Shown here: in pieces, positions 1 to 8,736 of the stretch
How positions within the stretch are numbered: the stretch's first letter is position 1
Layout: every line of letters begins with the position of its first letter
Origin: Lamprocystis purpurea DSM 4197
Lineage (GTDB): Bacteria; Pseudomonadota; Gammaproteobacteria; Chromatiales; Chromatiaceae
DNA length: 47,990 bases
Assembly: GCF_000379525.1 (NCBI RefSeq)
Contig: NZ_KB902497.1
Coordinates: 1 to 47,990 of the forward strand
Direction of reading: 5' to 3'
Notes under the pieces: model-generated
What the model was told of the DNA's origin: nothing
Databases searched by the model: none
What the model saw: only the letters and a program-made list of their open reading frames with translations
Program-made: the position numbers and the translations under genes

Positions 1-140
<140 letters not shown>

Positions 141-264
141 AGTCTCTTTCAACCGCTTACGCGGCCAATCCTGCTCGACGGAATCTTCTCATCGAAGATG
201 CTCGTCGCTATCTCTAGAACTCTCCAGAGACGCCAGAGCACCCACACAAGTTATCTAAACGAAT

Positions 265-276
265 TGTTAAAGATCT
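265..276 (-). promoter_or_regulatory. rRNA leader boxA-like antitermination site
   Basis: On the minus strand the sequence reads AGATCTTTAACA, followed by an ACTTGTGTGGG stretch, closely resembling gammaproteobacterial rrn leaders (boxA core GCTCTTTAACA). It lies about 125 nt before the 16S 5' end and about 35 nt after the expected P1 start. The likely role is binding the NusB/NusE antitermination complex. The role is inferred from position and similarity. Confidence 0.8.
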
Positions 277-315
277 GTCGCTTGACTCAGCGCTTTTTCG
301 CTGCTGAGCTCTCAA

Positions 316-343
316 ATTCTACAGCATCCCGCCGTGTTGTCAA
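316..343 (-). promoter_or_regulatory. rRNA promoter P1 (proximal)
   Basis: Minus strand: -35 TTGACA (338-343), 16-bp spacer, -10 TAGAAT (316-321). It is the nearest of four promoter-like pairs to the 16S gene, and transcription would begin near 309. The near-consensus hexamers and short spacer suit a strong, growth-rate-controlled rRNA promoter. Confidence 0.75.
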
Positions 344-400
344 CCGCACTGGTTGAGATTTCCTAGCACACTGCTGCGCTTCCATCACAGCAAGCCGACT

Positions 401-428
401 ATTCTACATCCGTTCGGCTCCGTGTCAA
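401..428 (-). promoter_or_regulatory. rRNA promoter P2
   Basis: Minus strand: -35 TTGACA (423-428), 16-bp spacer, -10 TAGAAT (401-406). The -10 box is followed by a GC-containing discriminator (AGTCGGCTTGC). The architecture is the same as in the three neighbouring pairs. Confidence 0.7.
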
Positions 429-496
429 ACTCCTTTTTCGTGCATCCTGCCGCTTCGTTCCGTCCGTTTTGTCCGCTTCTCCTTAGCGAGCCGCCT

Positions 497-524
497 ATTG
501 TACATCATCCTTGTGGGCTGTCAA
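497..524 (-). promoter_or_regulatory. rRNA promoter P3
   Basis: Minus strand: -35 TTGACA (519-524), 16-bp spacer, -10 TACAAT (497-502). The following start region contains CTCGCTAAGGA (480-490), which recurs after the -10 of P4 at 606-616. This suggests the promoters arose by duplication. Confidence 0.7.
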
Positions 525-622
525 CTCCATGCTGAGCCAAAAGCCAACGCGGGAGACTCACCTACGCAACGTCAGACTCGCCTTGCTGTGCGCCACGCCC
601 GCCAGTCCTTAGCGAGCCCGCC

Positions 623-650
623 ATAATACAACCTTGACCGAGGGCGTCAA
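623..650 (-). promoter_or_regulatory. rRNA promoter P4 (distal)
   Basis: Minus strand: -35 TTGACG (645-650), 16-bp spacer, -10 TATTAT (623-628), then a GC-rich discriminator and CTCGCTAAGGA. The -35 box begins only 7 nt after the tyrS stop codon, and no tyrS terminator is visible. tyrS transcripts could therefore read into the rRNA operon. Confidence 0.65.
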
Positions 651-657
651 GCCTTCT

Positions 658-1869
658 TTAAGCGTTTGGTGCAACCCGCACCTTGGCGACCCTGCGCTTT
701 CCCACCTGGTAGATGTGGCCCGCGTCAACCGGACACATCAGATGCGGATCCTCAACGCGGTCACCATCGATCCTGACCCCGCCCTGCCCGATCAGACGCA
801 GCGCCTCGGAGGTGCTCTTCACCAAACCGGCATCCTTCAGGAGCCGGGCGATAGACAACCCACCGGAATCATCCGCGGCAACCGTGATCTCGATCAGGTC
901 CTCCGGGATGACACCCTGCTGGAAGCGCGCGATGAAGCGCTCCTGGGCGACGCGCGCCGCCTCGGCGGAGTGGAAGCGGGTGACCATCTCGGCCGCGAGT
1001 TCAAACTTGATGTCACGTGGATTGGCGCCTTCCCGGACCGCTGCCTGCCACGCCTCGATCACTGACATCTCGCGCGCGCTCAGCAGTTCGAAGTAGCGCC
1101 ACATCAGTTGGTCCGACAAGGACATGATCTTGCCGAACATGGCATCCGGCGGCTCGGTGATCCCGATATAGTTCCCGAGCGACTTCGACATTTTCTGGAC
1201 GCCGTCCAAGCCCTCCAGCAGCGGCAGGGTGATCACCACCTGAGGCTCCTGCCCGTACGATTCCTGGAGTTGCCGCCCCACCAGCAGGTTGAACTTCTGG
1301 TCCGTCCCACCGAGTTCGATGTCAGCCCGCAGGGCGACCGAGTCATACCCCTGAATCAGGGGATACAGAAACTCGTGGACGGCGATCGGTTGCCCGCCCT
1401 TGTACCGCTTAGCGAAGTCGTCGCGCTCCAGCATCCGCGCGACCGTGTGCCGGGCCGCGATCTGGATCAGCCCTGCCGCACCCAAGGCATCCATCCATTG
1501 GGAGTTGAACACGACCTCGGTCCGCGCCGGATCGAGGATGCGGAAGACCTGCTCCTGGTAGGTAGCCGCATTCGCCGCAATCTCTTCGCGGGAGAGCGGC
1601 TTGCGGGTCGCGCTCTTGCCGGTTGGATCGCCGATCATGCCGGTGAAGTCGCCGATCAGAAAAAGAACCTGATGGCCGAGTTCCTGGAACTGACGCAACT
1701 TGTTGATCAGTACCGTGTGCCCCAGATGCAGATCGGGCGCGGTGGGGTCGAAGCCCGCCTTGACGCGGAGCGGGCGACCCTCTTCGAGTTTTTTTCTTAG
1801 GGCTGCTGGGAGCAGGATTTCCTCAGTTCCGCGCTGAATCAGCGCGAGTGATGCTTCGACTCTTTCCAC
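658..1869 (-). CDS. tyrS: Tyrosyl-tRNA synthetase
   Basis: Charges tRNA-Tyr with tyrosine in the cytoplasm. The 403-residue protein has the class I signature HLGH at residues 48-51, the KMSKS loop at 226-230, and an S4-type RNA-binding tail at about 335-395. The length and KMSKS context fit the TyrS type common in Pseudomonas and purple sulfur bacteria. The start is a GTG at 1869 preceded by AAGG; no in-frame ATG lies close by. It is transcribed toward the rRNA operon, with erpA 160 nt upstream on the same strand. The tyrS-before-rrn arrangement is familiar in gammaproteobacteria. Confidence 0.96.
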   Translation of the reverse strand: MERVEASLALIQRGTEEILLPAALRKKLEEGRPLRVKAGFDPTAPDLHLGHTVLINKLRQFQELGHQVLFLIGDFTGMIGDPTGKSATRKPLSREEIAANAATYQEQVFRILDPARTEVVFNSQWMDALGAAGLIQIAARHTVARMLERDDFAKRYKGGQPIAVHEFLYPLIQGYDSVALRADIELGGTDQKFNLLVGRQLQESYGQEPQVVITLPLLEGLDGVQKMSKSLGNYIGITEPPDAMFGKIMSLSDQLMWRYFELLSAREMSVIEAWQAAVREGANPRDIKFELAAEMVTRFHSAEAARVAQERFIARFQQGVIPEDLIEITVAADDSGGLSIARLLKDAGLVKSTSEALRLIGQGGVRIDGDRVEDPHLMCPVDAGHIYQVGKRRVAKVRVAPNA

Positions 1870-2029
1870 CGGTCTGACCAGCCTTGCAAGTAACGTAAAC
1901 GCGGCAGGCTACGACGCCGAGCCACATTCACGCAAGTCCAAGGCGTACCTGCAATCCCGGCCCCGGAGCGCACCGGACCCGCGGGGACCAATGACCGACG
2001 GCAAACGCCTGGGCGCGGACCAGGCAGCA

Positions 2030-2404
2030 TCAGGCTGAAAATGAGGAGCCGCACCCGCAGGTCGTGGACGCATTCGGATTGCGGATCACGAACTGGGCAC
2101 CCTGCAACCCTTCCGTGTAGTCGATTTCGGCACCCATGAGATATTGCATACTCATCGGGTCGATCAGCAACTTGACGCCGTCCGTCACAACTTCGGTATC
2201 ACCGTCCTGAACCGCCTCGTCGAAGGTAAACCCGTACTGAAAGCCGGAGCAGCCGCCACCCTGGATATAAACCCGCAACATCAATGCAGGATTTCCTTCT
2301 TCCACGATCAGTTGGGCGACCTTGGAGGCAGCCGAGTTGGTGAAAACCAAAGGCGTATCGGACGTGGTTTCGATGGTGTTTGCGGCGGTCATTGGAGTGC
2401 TCAT
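2030..2404 (-). CDS. erpA: Iron-sulfur cluster insertion protein ErpA
   Basis: A-type carrier that hands Fe-S clusters to apo-proteins; in E. coli it is needed for isoprenoid synthesis. The 124-residue protein has the three conserved cysteines: Cys52 in GGGCSGFQ, and Cys116 and Cys118 in the CGCGSS tail. The ATG at 2404 gives a normal N-terminus with the usual short variable region. It sits between a DUF6776-type gene and tyrS on the same strand, in an argC-erpA-tyrS order seen in related bacteria. A second A-type carrier lies at 4501-4878; the [13 protein letters not shown] tail makes this copy the ErpA one. Confidence 0.93.
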   Translation of the reverse strand: MSTPMTAANTIETTSDTPLVFTNSAASKVAQLIVEEGNPALMLRVYIQGGGCSGFQYGFTFDEAVQDGDTEVVTDGVKLLIDPMSMQYLMGAEIDYTEGLQGAQFVIRNPNASTTCGCGSSFSA

Positions 2405-2471
2405 GATGGCTGAAGTAACAATGGCGGATTAGATGTGTCCGCGGGCAACAGCGTTCAAGCGCCGCGGCCGA

Positions 2472-3206
2472 TCACTGGTCATTCAGGACCCAGGGAAAGC
2501 TCTCGAAGGTTTCGGCCAGTTGATCCCCTTCGGGTACCAGGGTGAGCGCGAGCATGGTCGGGACCAGGTCCGCGGGGAGGCTGAACTCGCCCTGGATTCG
2601 CTGGAAGTGCTCGAAGCGCATCGTCAGGTGTCGGGGATCGGCGTGCGGCAGTTGGCTCAAGTCGAACGAGCGCTCTTGCCCCTGCGCGGTGCCCGTCACC
2701 AGGAGCTTGACTTCACCCCGCGACTCCCCGAAGCCGGGACTGAGCTGGGTCAGGGTGAACGCATAACGCACAACCCCCTCGCCCCGCGTGAGGCGCAGAT
2801 CCGCAACGCGCACCGCACCGCGGCCGCCCTCCTGAATCAATCGCTTGAGATACGAAGCCTCCTTGATCAAGGCAAGGCGCTCGCCCTGAACCTGCTTCAA
2901 CTGATCCTGTAGGGAGCGATTGGTCTCCAGCGCGATCTGTCGCGTACGCTCGAGCACCACGCCTTCCTGACGCAGGGCCGTGATCTCCTCCTGAAATTTC
3001 ATCGTCGCCTCCGCGCTCACCGCGCCCGGATCGGGCGACCCATCCGCGGTGATGGTCGTCGCGTCGCGCTGACCCAATTCGAATCCAAGCCAGAAAGCCG
3101 CGGCCACCAGCACCGCATAGCCGGCCAAAGCGAGCAAGTGCCACCACAGCCGCGGCGAATGCCCGCTCACGGCCGCACGCCTGTCCGGCGTCCGTGGCGC
3201 GTCCAA
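2472..3206 (-). CDS. DUF6776-type inner-membrane coiled-coil protein
   Basis: A 244-residue protein of unknown function. Residues about 23-45 form one membrane segment (WHLLALAGYAVLVAAAFWLG). Residues about 68-115 are Glu/Gln/Leu-rich with coiled-coil character. The rest is a beta-rich domain expected in the periplasm. Family and context match the uncharacterised protein often found between argC and erpA. The start is taken as the TTG at 3206, which directly follows an in-frame TAG; a GTG at 3170 is the alternative. No enzymatic motif is visible. Confidence 0.72.
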   Translation of the reverse strand: MDAPRTPDRRAAVSGHSPRLWWHLLALAGYAVLVAAAFWLGFELGQRDATTITADGSPDPGAVSAEATMKFQEEITALRQEGVVLERTRQIALETNRSLQDQLKQVQGERLALIKEASYLKRLIQEGGRGAVRVADLRLTRGEGVVRYAFTLTQLSPGFGESRGEVKLLVTGTAQGQERSFDLSQLPHADPRHLTMRFEHFQRIQGEFSLPADLVPTMLALTLVPEGDQLAETFESFPWVLNDQ

Positions 3207-3271
3207 CTACGCTGCCTGCATCCAAACAGCGGCCGCAAACGGGCCAAGGCGTACGATGGCGAATCCTGGAA

Positions 3272-4309
3272 TCAAGGCAGCAAAGCGATCGCTTCCAGAC
3301 CGGTCGTCTCGCCCAGGTCGAACATCAGGTTCATATTCTGGATCGCCTGTCCGGCCGCACCCTTGACCAGGTTGTCGATCACCGACTGGACGATGACAAC
3401 ATCCGAACCGGCTTGCCGCGTCACCGCGATGCGACACAGGTTCGAACCGCGCACCGAGCGCGTATCCGGATTGGCACCCGCCGGCATGACATCGACGAAG
3501 GACTCGCCCGCGTAAAACTGCATATACAGATCCGTCAGATCAAGCATAGCGGCAGGGTCCTTGAGGCGGGCATAGAGCGTCGCCTCGATGCCGCGAATCA
3601 TCGGCAACAGATGGGGCACGAAGGTCAAGTTGACCGGCGTGCCGGAGATCTGGGTCAGGTTCTGGGTGATCTCGGGCGCGTGCCGGTGCCCCTGCACCGC
3701 GTAGGCTTTGAAGCCCTCCCCGATCTCGGCCATCAGCAGCCCGGTTTCAGCCTTGCGCCCCGCGCCGCTGGCACCCGACTTGGCGTCGGCGATCAACCAC
3801 ATCGGATCAACCAGTCCGGCGGCCAGCAACGGGGCAAAGCCCAGGGTCACCGCGGTCGGATAACATCCCGGATTGGCGATCAGTCCGGCGGTGCGCACCG
3901 CCGCCCGGTTGAGTTCCGGCAGCCCGTAAACGGCGTCGGCAAGCAGTTCCGGACAAGCATGCGGCATCCCATACCACTGCTCCCAGACCGCCGCATCCTC
4001 CAGCCGAAAGTCGGCAGCCAGATCGATGATGCGCACGCCGTGCGCCAGCAGCTCAGGGGCGTGTTGCATCGCCGTCCCGTTCGGTGTGGCGAAAAATACC
4101 AGGTCACAGGACCGCAGCGTGGCCGGATCGGGCGCGCTGAAGCGCAGATCGAGCAGACCGCGCAGATGGGGGAAGAGGTCGGCGACCGCCATACCGGCCT
4201 CACCGCGGGAGGTGATCACGGCGACACCGACGCGCGGATGGCCGATGAGGAGACGCAGCAGTTCGGCGCCCGTGTACCCGGTTCCGCCGACAATTCCGAC
4301 CTTGATCAT
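3272..4309 (-). CDS. argC: N-acetyl-gamma-glutamyl-phosphate reductase
   Basis: Reduces N-acetylglutamyl-5-phosphate to the semialdehyde with NADPH, the third step of arginine synthesis. The protein starts with the Rossmann motif [10 protein letters not shown] and carries the catalytic Cys149 in NPGCYPTA. Length (345 residues) is normal. The ATG at 4309 is chosen although the frame is open 30 codons further up, because the Rossmann strand begins there and AGGG precedes it. It heads a same-strand series with the DUF6776 gene and erpA. A terminator for the upstream gene lies just before it. Confidence 0.95.
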   Translation of the reverse strand: MIKVGIVGGTGYTGAELLRLLIGHPRVGVAVITSRGEAGMAVADLFPHLRGLLDLRFSAPDPATLRSCDLVFFATPNGTAMQHAPELLAHGVRIIDLAADFRLEDAAVWEQWYGMPHACPELLADAVYGLPELNRAAVRTAGLIANPGCYPTAVTLGFAPLLAAGLVDPMWLIADAKSGASGAGRKAETGLLMAEIGEGFKAYAVQGHRHAPEITQNLTQISGTPVNLTFVPHLLPMIRGIEATLYARLKDPAAMLDLTDLYMQFYAGESFVDVMPAGANPDTRSVRGSNLCRIAVTRQAGSDVVIVQSVIDNLVKGAAGQAIQNMNLMFDLGETTGLEAIALLP

Positions 4310-4399
4310 AATTGTGCCCTGTGAAACCAACGGCTGAAAGTGGAACCGGCGCGCGCGATGCCGGCCATGGCGGCCTTCAAGCACGTCATCCGGCGGCAA

Positions 4400-4422
4400 T
4401 AAAAAAGCGGCCGAGGCCGCTT
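4400..4422 (-). terminator. Rho-independent terminator after the HesB/IscA-like gene
   Basis: Read on the minus strand, AAGCGGCC and GGCCGCTT form a GC-rich stem followed by a run of six T. It lies about 80 nt past the stop of the Fe-S carrier gene at 4501-4878 and separates it from argC. Confidence 0.85.
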
Positions 4423-4500
4423 CTGAGTGGGACGCTCTTCGATCGTTTTGTCGTTAGCCGAAAGGCATCGCGGGCCGCGTCCGACGCGACCGGCGATACA

Positions 4501-4878
4501 TCAGGAACAGCCGCCGCCGGACGAACCGCCGTTCGAGGACCCGCAACTGCCGCAACCGCCGCCCATCTGGGGCAGGTTGTTGAACACGAAGGTGGCGTTG
4601 CCTTCGCCATCTTCCACGAAGTCGATTTCCACGCCGCGCAAGTAGCTCAGGGTCCCGTCATCCACGACGACCTTGAAACCGTCACAGGCCAGGACGCCGT
4701 CGTCCGCGTTGATCTCGTCGGTGAAGGTCATGCCGAAGCTGATACCGCTACAGCCGCCGGGGGTTGCGAAGACACGCACGCCCTGAATATTGTCATCGAC
4801 TTGGCTGAAGAGCTCGCCCATCTTCGCCGTTGCCGGCAGGGTCAGCGTCAGCTCCGCGTTGGTCAGGGATGCGGGCAT
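4501..4878 (-). CDS. HesB/IscA family A-type iron-sulfur carrier
   Basis: A 125-residue A-type Fe-S scaffold/carrier. Cys43 lies in TPGGCSGISFG; the tail has Cys109 and Cys112 in GGGCGSCG, plus an additional Cys124 in a Gly/Ser-rich end. The spacing differs from ErpA and from standard IscA (CGCG), so the paralog may serve a different client or bind its cluster differently. It is transcribed alone, with its own terminator at 4400-4422. No isc or suf genes lie nearby. The start ATG at 4878 has GAGG about 10 nt upstream. Confidence 0.85.
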   Translation of the reverse strand: MPASLTNAELTLTLPATAKMGELFSQVDDNIQGVRVFATPGGCSGISFGMTFTDEINADDGVLACDGFKVVVDDGTLSYLRGVEIDFVEDGEGNATFVFNNLPQMGGGCGSCGSSNGGSSGGGCS

Positions 4879-4983
4879 AATACATGGCCTCAGTGGTCTA
4901 AAACACGGCCGCAGACTCTAACAGAAAGGCCGCCGCACAATCCAGCGCAGAAAGTGCGCCTATCACATCAGTCGCCGTCCGGA

Positions 4984-5487
4984 TCACATCCGGTTGGCGG
5001 CCGCCAGGTTGGCCAGATGGCGCTGCGCATCGACCAAATGCTGTCCCCAGTGGGCCTCGTAGCCGAGGAACCAGGTTTCCAGGGCACGTTCGGGATTGGC
5101 ATCGAAAGCGTCCAGCCCGTGCTTGAGTTCACAGTAGATATCGGTCAGGTCGTCGGCCAGACTGCCGGTCATGGCATCCGCCCCGTCATGGGCCCGATCG
5201 AACTCCAGAAAATACCCGTCCCGGTCGGCCAGCAGCGCCCGCAAGTGCGAAAACAACTCGAAGCGCGCATCAAGATCCACCGGATGATCGTGTTGCGCGT
5301 GCAGGACAGTGCGGTGAACCGAGGTCATGGCGGCGTGCAGGTGCGGAAGCAGCACGGCGATTTCACCCAACCAGGCGGCGACGTCCGGTCCCGACGCGTT
5401 GATCAGTGCACAGTAACGCCTGGCGGTGTTCAGTAACGACTGGACGCCGGCATCCGGATGACGGGAGGGATCGATCGGTGCATTCAT
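4984..5487 (-). CDS. DUF5063 domain-containing protein
   Basis: A mostly helical, acidic, soluble protein of 167 residues, with no signal peptide or membrane segment. It matches the general pattern of DUF5063 proteins (central LLADRDGYFLEFD and ALETWFLGYEAHWGQH segments), whose function is not known. The frame is open further up, but the ATG at 5487 gives a natural start, because the upstream residues run into the intergenic spacer behind the rubredoxin gene. It follows rubredoxin on the same strand after 64 nt and may share its transcript. Confidence 0.7.
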   Translation of the reverse strand: MNAPIDPSRHPDAGVQSLLNTARRYCALINASGPDVAAWLGEIAVLLPHLHAAMTSVHRTVLHAQHDHPVDLDARFELFSHLRALLADRDGYFLEFDRAHDGADAMTGSLADDLTDIYCELKHGLDAFDANPERALETWFLGYEAHWGQHLVDAQRHLANLAAANRM

Positions 5488-5551
5488 GAGACACAGTGTA
5501 GACGGCCGGAACTTGAATGCCTGGTTCCGATACCTGAAAATCGGATGGCCG

Positions 5552-5716
5552 TCACACTTCCACCATTTCAAAGTCGTCCTTGCCCGCACCGCATTCCGGA
5601 CACTTCCAGGTCAGCGGGACATCGTCCCAGAGGGTACCGGCGGCGATCCCGTCGTTTGGCCACCCCTGTGCCTCGTCATAGATCAATCCACAAATCACAC
5701 ACATATACGTCTTCAT
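5552..5716 (-). CDS. Rubredoxin
   Basis: Small one-electron carrier of 54 residues with a single iron held by four cysteines: CVICG near the N-terminus and CPECG near the C-terminus. The Tyr, Trp and Asp positions typical of rubredoxin are present ([19 protein letters not shown]). The start is the second of two adjacent ATG codons (5716); 5719 is equally possible. It is divergent from thiD. A rubredoxin beside thiD-thiE-hemL is a recurrent arrangement in proteobacteria. Its partner is not evident here. Confidence 0.95.
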   Translation of the reverse strand: MKTYMCVICGLIYDEAQGWPNDGIAAGTLWDDVPLTWKCPECGAGKDDFEMVEV

Positions 5717-5912
5717 CATCGGCCCTGTCTGGTCGACCGGCCTCCTGATCCTCGCACCGATAGGGAAGCGCGGGTGGACGAACGCACGGTCGGGTGGCGC
5801 CTGACCAGTCGCGGCAGGCACAATCGTCTTTCCGAAATCTGGGCAAGGCCCACTGATTGCAACGGGTATGATGCGGCCCGCGCCGGCCCAGGCTCCCCCT
5901 AGCGAGGCTTCA

Positions 5913-6755
5913 ATGCACCCAACAACTTGGCCCCCAACCGTACTCTGCGTCGGCGGCCACGACCCCAGCGGCGGCGCCGGTATCCTCGCGGACGCCGAGG
6001 CCGTGCGCGCCGCCGGCGCCTTCGCGCTGACCGTGGTGACCGCACTGACCGATCAGGACACCTGCGGTCTGCGCCACCTCTACCCCCAACCGGCCGCTCA
6101 GGTCGAAGCCCAATGCCGCGCCCTGATCGCCGACGGCAACCCCCGAGCGATCAAGATCGGGTTGATCGGCGATGAGCGCCTGGTGCCCGCACTGTGCGCG
6201 GTGATCGACGCCAATCCGCAACTGCCCGTGGTGCTCGACCCGGTGCTGGCATCCGGCGCCGGGCAGCGGCTGGGGAACCAAGCCCTCATCGAGGCCATCC
6301 TGGGCCGCCTGCTCCCCCGCATCACCCTGGTGACACCCAATCTCCCCGAGGCCCGTCAGTTGAGCGGCGCCGTTGATGCAGGCGACTGTGCCCGGCACCT
6401 GCTGGCGCTGGCAGTTCCCTGGGTCCTGATCACCGGTACCCACGCGGAATCCGCGGATGTCACCAATCGACTCTACGGGGTGGACGGCAGCGCGCACACG
6501 GCAACCTGGCCGCGACTGCCCGCGGACTACCACGGGTCCGGCTGCACCCTGGCGAGCGCCATCGCGGCCCGCCTGGCGCTGGGGGTGCCGCTGCCGCAGG
6601 CGGTGGCGGCCGCCCAAGCCTTCACCTGGTCCAGTCTGGCGCACGCCTGGCGCACCGGCCGCTGCCAACTCACACCCAATCGGCTCTACGCGCTTCCTGC
6701 CGACCCGCCGCCGGGGCTTCGCGCACCCGGCGACCAACCCGGAGCCGGCCGATGA
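5913..6755 (+). CDS. thiD: Hydroxymethylpyrimidine/phosphomethylpyrimidine kinase
   Basis: Phosphorylates HMP and HMP-phosphate to HMP-PP for thiamine synthesis. The ribokinase-type fold is marked by [10 protein letters not shown] near the N-terminus and by [14 protein letters not shown] in the C-terminal half (anion hole and catalytic region). The ATG at 5913 follows AGCGAGG at good spacing; an upstream in-frame ATG at 5868 would add 15 residues without a good site. The stop overlaps the thiE start by 4 nt (ATGA), so the two genes are translationally coupled. I looked for a TPP riboswitch upstream and saw none. Confidence 0.95.
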   Translation: MHPTTWPPTVLCVGGHDPSGGAGILADAEAVRAAGAFALTVVTALTDQDTCGLRHLYPQPAAQVEAQCRALIADGNPRAIKIGLIGDERLVPALCAVIDANPQLPVVLDPVLASGAGQRLGNQALIEAILGRLLPRITLVTPNLPEARQLSGAVDAGDCARHLLALAVPWVLITGTHAESADVTNRLYGVDGSAHTATWPRLPADYHGSGCTLASAIAARLALGVPLPQAVAAAQAFTWSSLAHAWRTGRCQLTPNRLYALPADPPPGLRAPGDQPGAGR

Positions 6756-7429
6756 ATCGGCCATGGCGCGGGCTCTACGCCATCACCCCCGACACCCTTC
6801 CGGAACCCACCCCGGAGACCCAGGACAGCGCCGATCGCCGCCTGGTCGCGCAGGTGACCCAGGCGATCACGGGCGGCGCCCGGCTGATCCAGTACCGGGC
6901 CAAGGGCCTGGACGAGGCGCGGCGCCGCGCGCAAGCCGCCGCCCTGGCGAGACTCTGTGACGCGACCGGCATCCCACTGATCATCAACGACGATCTCGAA
7001 CTGGCGCTCACCGTGGGTGCGGCCGGTGTCCATCTGGGCCGTGACGACGGCGACCCGGCCGCCGCCCGTCGGCGACTCGGCGACGACGCCATCATCGGCG
7101 TCTCCTGCTATGACAGCCTCGACCTGGCGCACACCGCGGCCGCGGCCGGCGCCAGCTATGTCGCCTTCGGCAGCTTCTTTCAGTCGACCATCAAGCCGCG
7201 GGCCGCGCGGCCCACTCCGGACCTCTTGACCCGGGCCAGGGGCAGACTTGCGGTGCCGCTGGTTGCGATCGGCGGCATCACACCACAGAATGCCCGCCTT
7301 CTGATCGCCGCCGGCGCCGACCTGCTGGCGGTGATCACCGGAGTCTTTGCCGCCCCGGACGTCGCCGCGGCGGCGCGGGCCTTCAGCCAACAATTCGAAC
7401 CGGGCCTGCGCCCGCCGGAGCACCTATGA
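6752..7429 (+). CDS. thiE: Thiamine-phosphate synthase
   Basis: Joins HMP-PP, made by the preceding gene product, with thiazole phosphate to give thiamine phosphate. The 225-residue TIM barrel shows the family motifs [34 protein letters not shown] and [11 protein letters not shown]. The phosphate-binding loop is VAIGGIT. It overlaps thiD at its start and hemL at its end, both by 4 nt. The three genes therefore form a compact operon linking thiamine with tetrapyrrole synthesis. Confidence 0.96.
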   Translation: MNRPWRGLYAITPDTLPEPTPETQDSADRRLVAQVTQAITGGARLIQYRAKGLDEARRRAQAAALARLCDATGIPLIINDDLELALTVGAAGVHLGRDDGDPAAARRRLGDDAIIGVSCYDSLDLAHTAAAAGASYVAFGSFFQSTIKPRAARPTPDLLTRARGRLAVPLVAIGGITPQNARLLIAAGADLLAVITGVFAAPDVAAAARAFSQQFEPGLRPPEHL

Positions 7430-8715
7430 TGAATCGATCCCACGAACTCTTTTCCGCCGCCCAGGTCCACATCCCCGGCGGGGTCAATTCCCCGGTGCGC
7501 GCCTTCCGCGGGGTCGGCGGCGACCCGGTGTTCTTCGAGAGCGCCCTCGGCCCCTACGTCTTCGACGCCGATGGCAATCGCTATGTGGACTACGTGGGCT
7601 CTTGGGGCCCCATGATCCTCGGTCATGCCCACCCGGACGTCCTGGCGGCGGTCGAGTCCAGACTGCACAAGGGACTGTCTTTCGGCGCCCCGACCCAGCT
7701 CGAAACCACCATGGCAGACACGGTCTGCTCCCTGGTTCCGAGCATGGAAATGGTCCGCATGGTCAGTTCCGGCACCGAGGCCACCATGAGCGCACTGCGG
7801 CTGGCGCGCGGCTTCACCGGACGGGACAAGATCGTCAAGTTCGAAGGCTGCTATCACGGCCACGCCGACTCGCTCCTGGTCAAGGCCGGCTCCGGCGCCC
7901 TGACCTTCGGCGAACCCAGCTCACCGGGCGTCCCTGCGGCCCTGGCCGAACTCACCATCACCCTGCGCTACAACGACCTGGAGCAGGTCCAGGAGACCTT
8001 TGCCAAGATCGGCCACGAAATCGCGTGCATCATCGTCGAACCGGTCGCCGGCAACATGAACTGCATTCCCCCGGTTCCCGGCTTCCTGGAGGGCCTGCGC
8101 GCCGTCTGCGATCAATCCGGCGCCCTCTTGATCCTTGATGAAGTCATGACCGGTTTCCGCGTCGCGCTGGGCGGCGCCCAAGCCCATTACGGCATCCGTC
8201 CGGATCTGACCGCGCTCGGCAAGGTCATCGGCGGCGGCCTGCCGGTCGGCGCCTTTGGCGGACGGCGCGACATCATGGAGCGGCTCTCCCCCCTGGGTCC
8301 GGTCTATCAGGCCGGCACCCTGTCCGGGAACCCGATCGCCATGGCGGCGGGGCTCAAGACCCTGGAACTGATCTCGGCCCCCGGCTTCTATGACCGCATC
8401 ACCGCGCGCACGGTCGAGCTCACCGACGGCCTGCTGGCGCGTGCCGCCGCCGCCGGGGTGCCCCTGGCGGTGAACCGGGTCGGCGGCATGTTCGGCATCT
8501 TCTTCACGGAGGCCCCCCAGGTCACCAACTACGCCCAGGCCACGGCCTGCAATCAGGATCAGTTCCGCGCCTTTTTCCATGCCATGCTGGAGCGCGGCGT
8601 CTATCTCGCCCCCTCCGCATTCGAGGCCGGATTCGTCTCCATCACCCACGAAAAGCCCCAAATCCAGGCGACCCTGGACGCGGCGGAACAGGCCTTCGCC
8701 CAAGTCGCCGGCTAA
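7426..8715 (+). CDS. hemL: Glutamate-1-semialdehyde 2,1-aminomutase
   Basis: PLP enzyme that makes 5-aminolevulinate in the C5 pathway, feeding haem, cobalamin and, in phototrophs, bacteriochlorophyll. Residues [26 protein letters not shown] and the [11 protein letters not shown] aspartate are typical. The PLP lysine is Lys266 in ALGKVIGGG. At 429 residues it is full length. It starts within the end of thiE (ATGATG; the second ATG is equally possible) and ends 21 nt before a large membrane-protein gene. No regulatory site of its own is visible. Confidence 0.97.
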   Translation: MMNRSHELFSAAQVHIPGGVNSPVRAFRGVGGDPVFFESALGPYVFDADGNRYVDYVGSWGPMILGHAHPDVLAAVESRLHKGLSFGAPTQLETTMADTVCSLVPSMEMVRMVSSGTEATMSALRLARGFTGRDKIVKFEGCYHGHADSLLVKAGSGALTFGEPSSPGVPAALAELTITLRYNDLEQVQETFAKIGHEIACIIVEPVAGNMNCIPPVPGFLEGLRAVCDQSGALLILDEVMTGFRVALGGAQAHYGIRPDLTALGKVIGGGLPVGAFGGRRDIMERLSPLGPVYQAGTLSGNPIAMAAGLKTLELISAPGFYDRITARTVELTDGLLARAAAAGVPLAVNRVGGMFGIFFTEAPQVTNYAQATACNQDQFRAFFHAMLERGVYLAPSAFEAGFVSITHEKPQIQATLDAAEQAFAQVAG

Positions 8716-8736
8716 GCGGCGCGCCCGATCGACCCC

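Noticed and set aside
3138-4324. Long plus-strand frames opposite argC and the DUF6776 gene
   Set aside because: They lack any protein similarity and mirror the third-position GC bias of real minus-strand genes.
5720-5912. Possible TPP riboswitch before thiD
   Set aside because: No conserved CUGAGA or thi-box elements are visible, and the region is only about 190 nt with a short leader.
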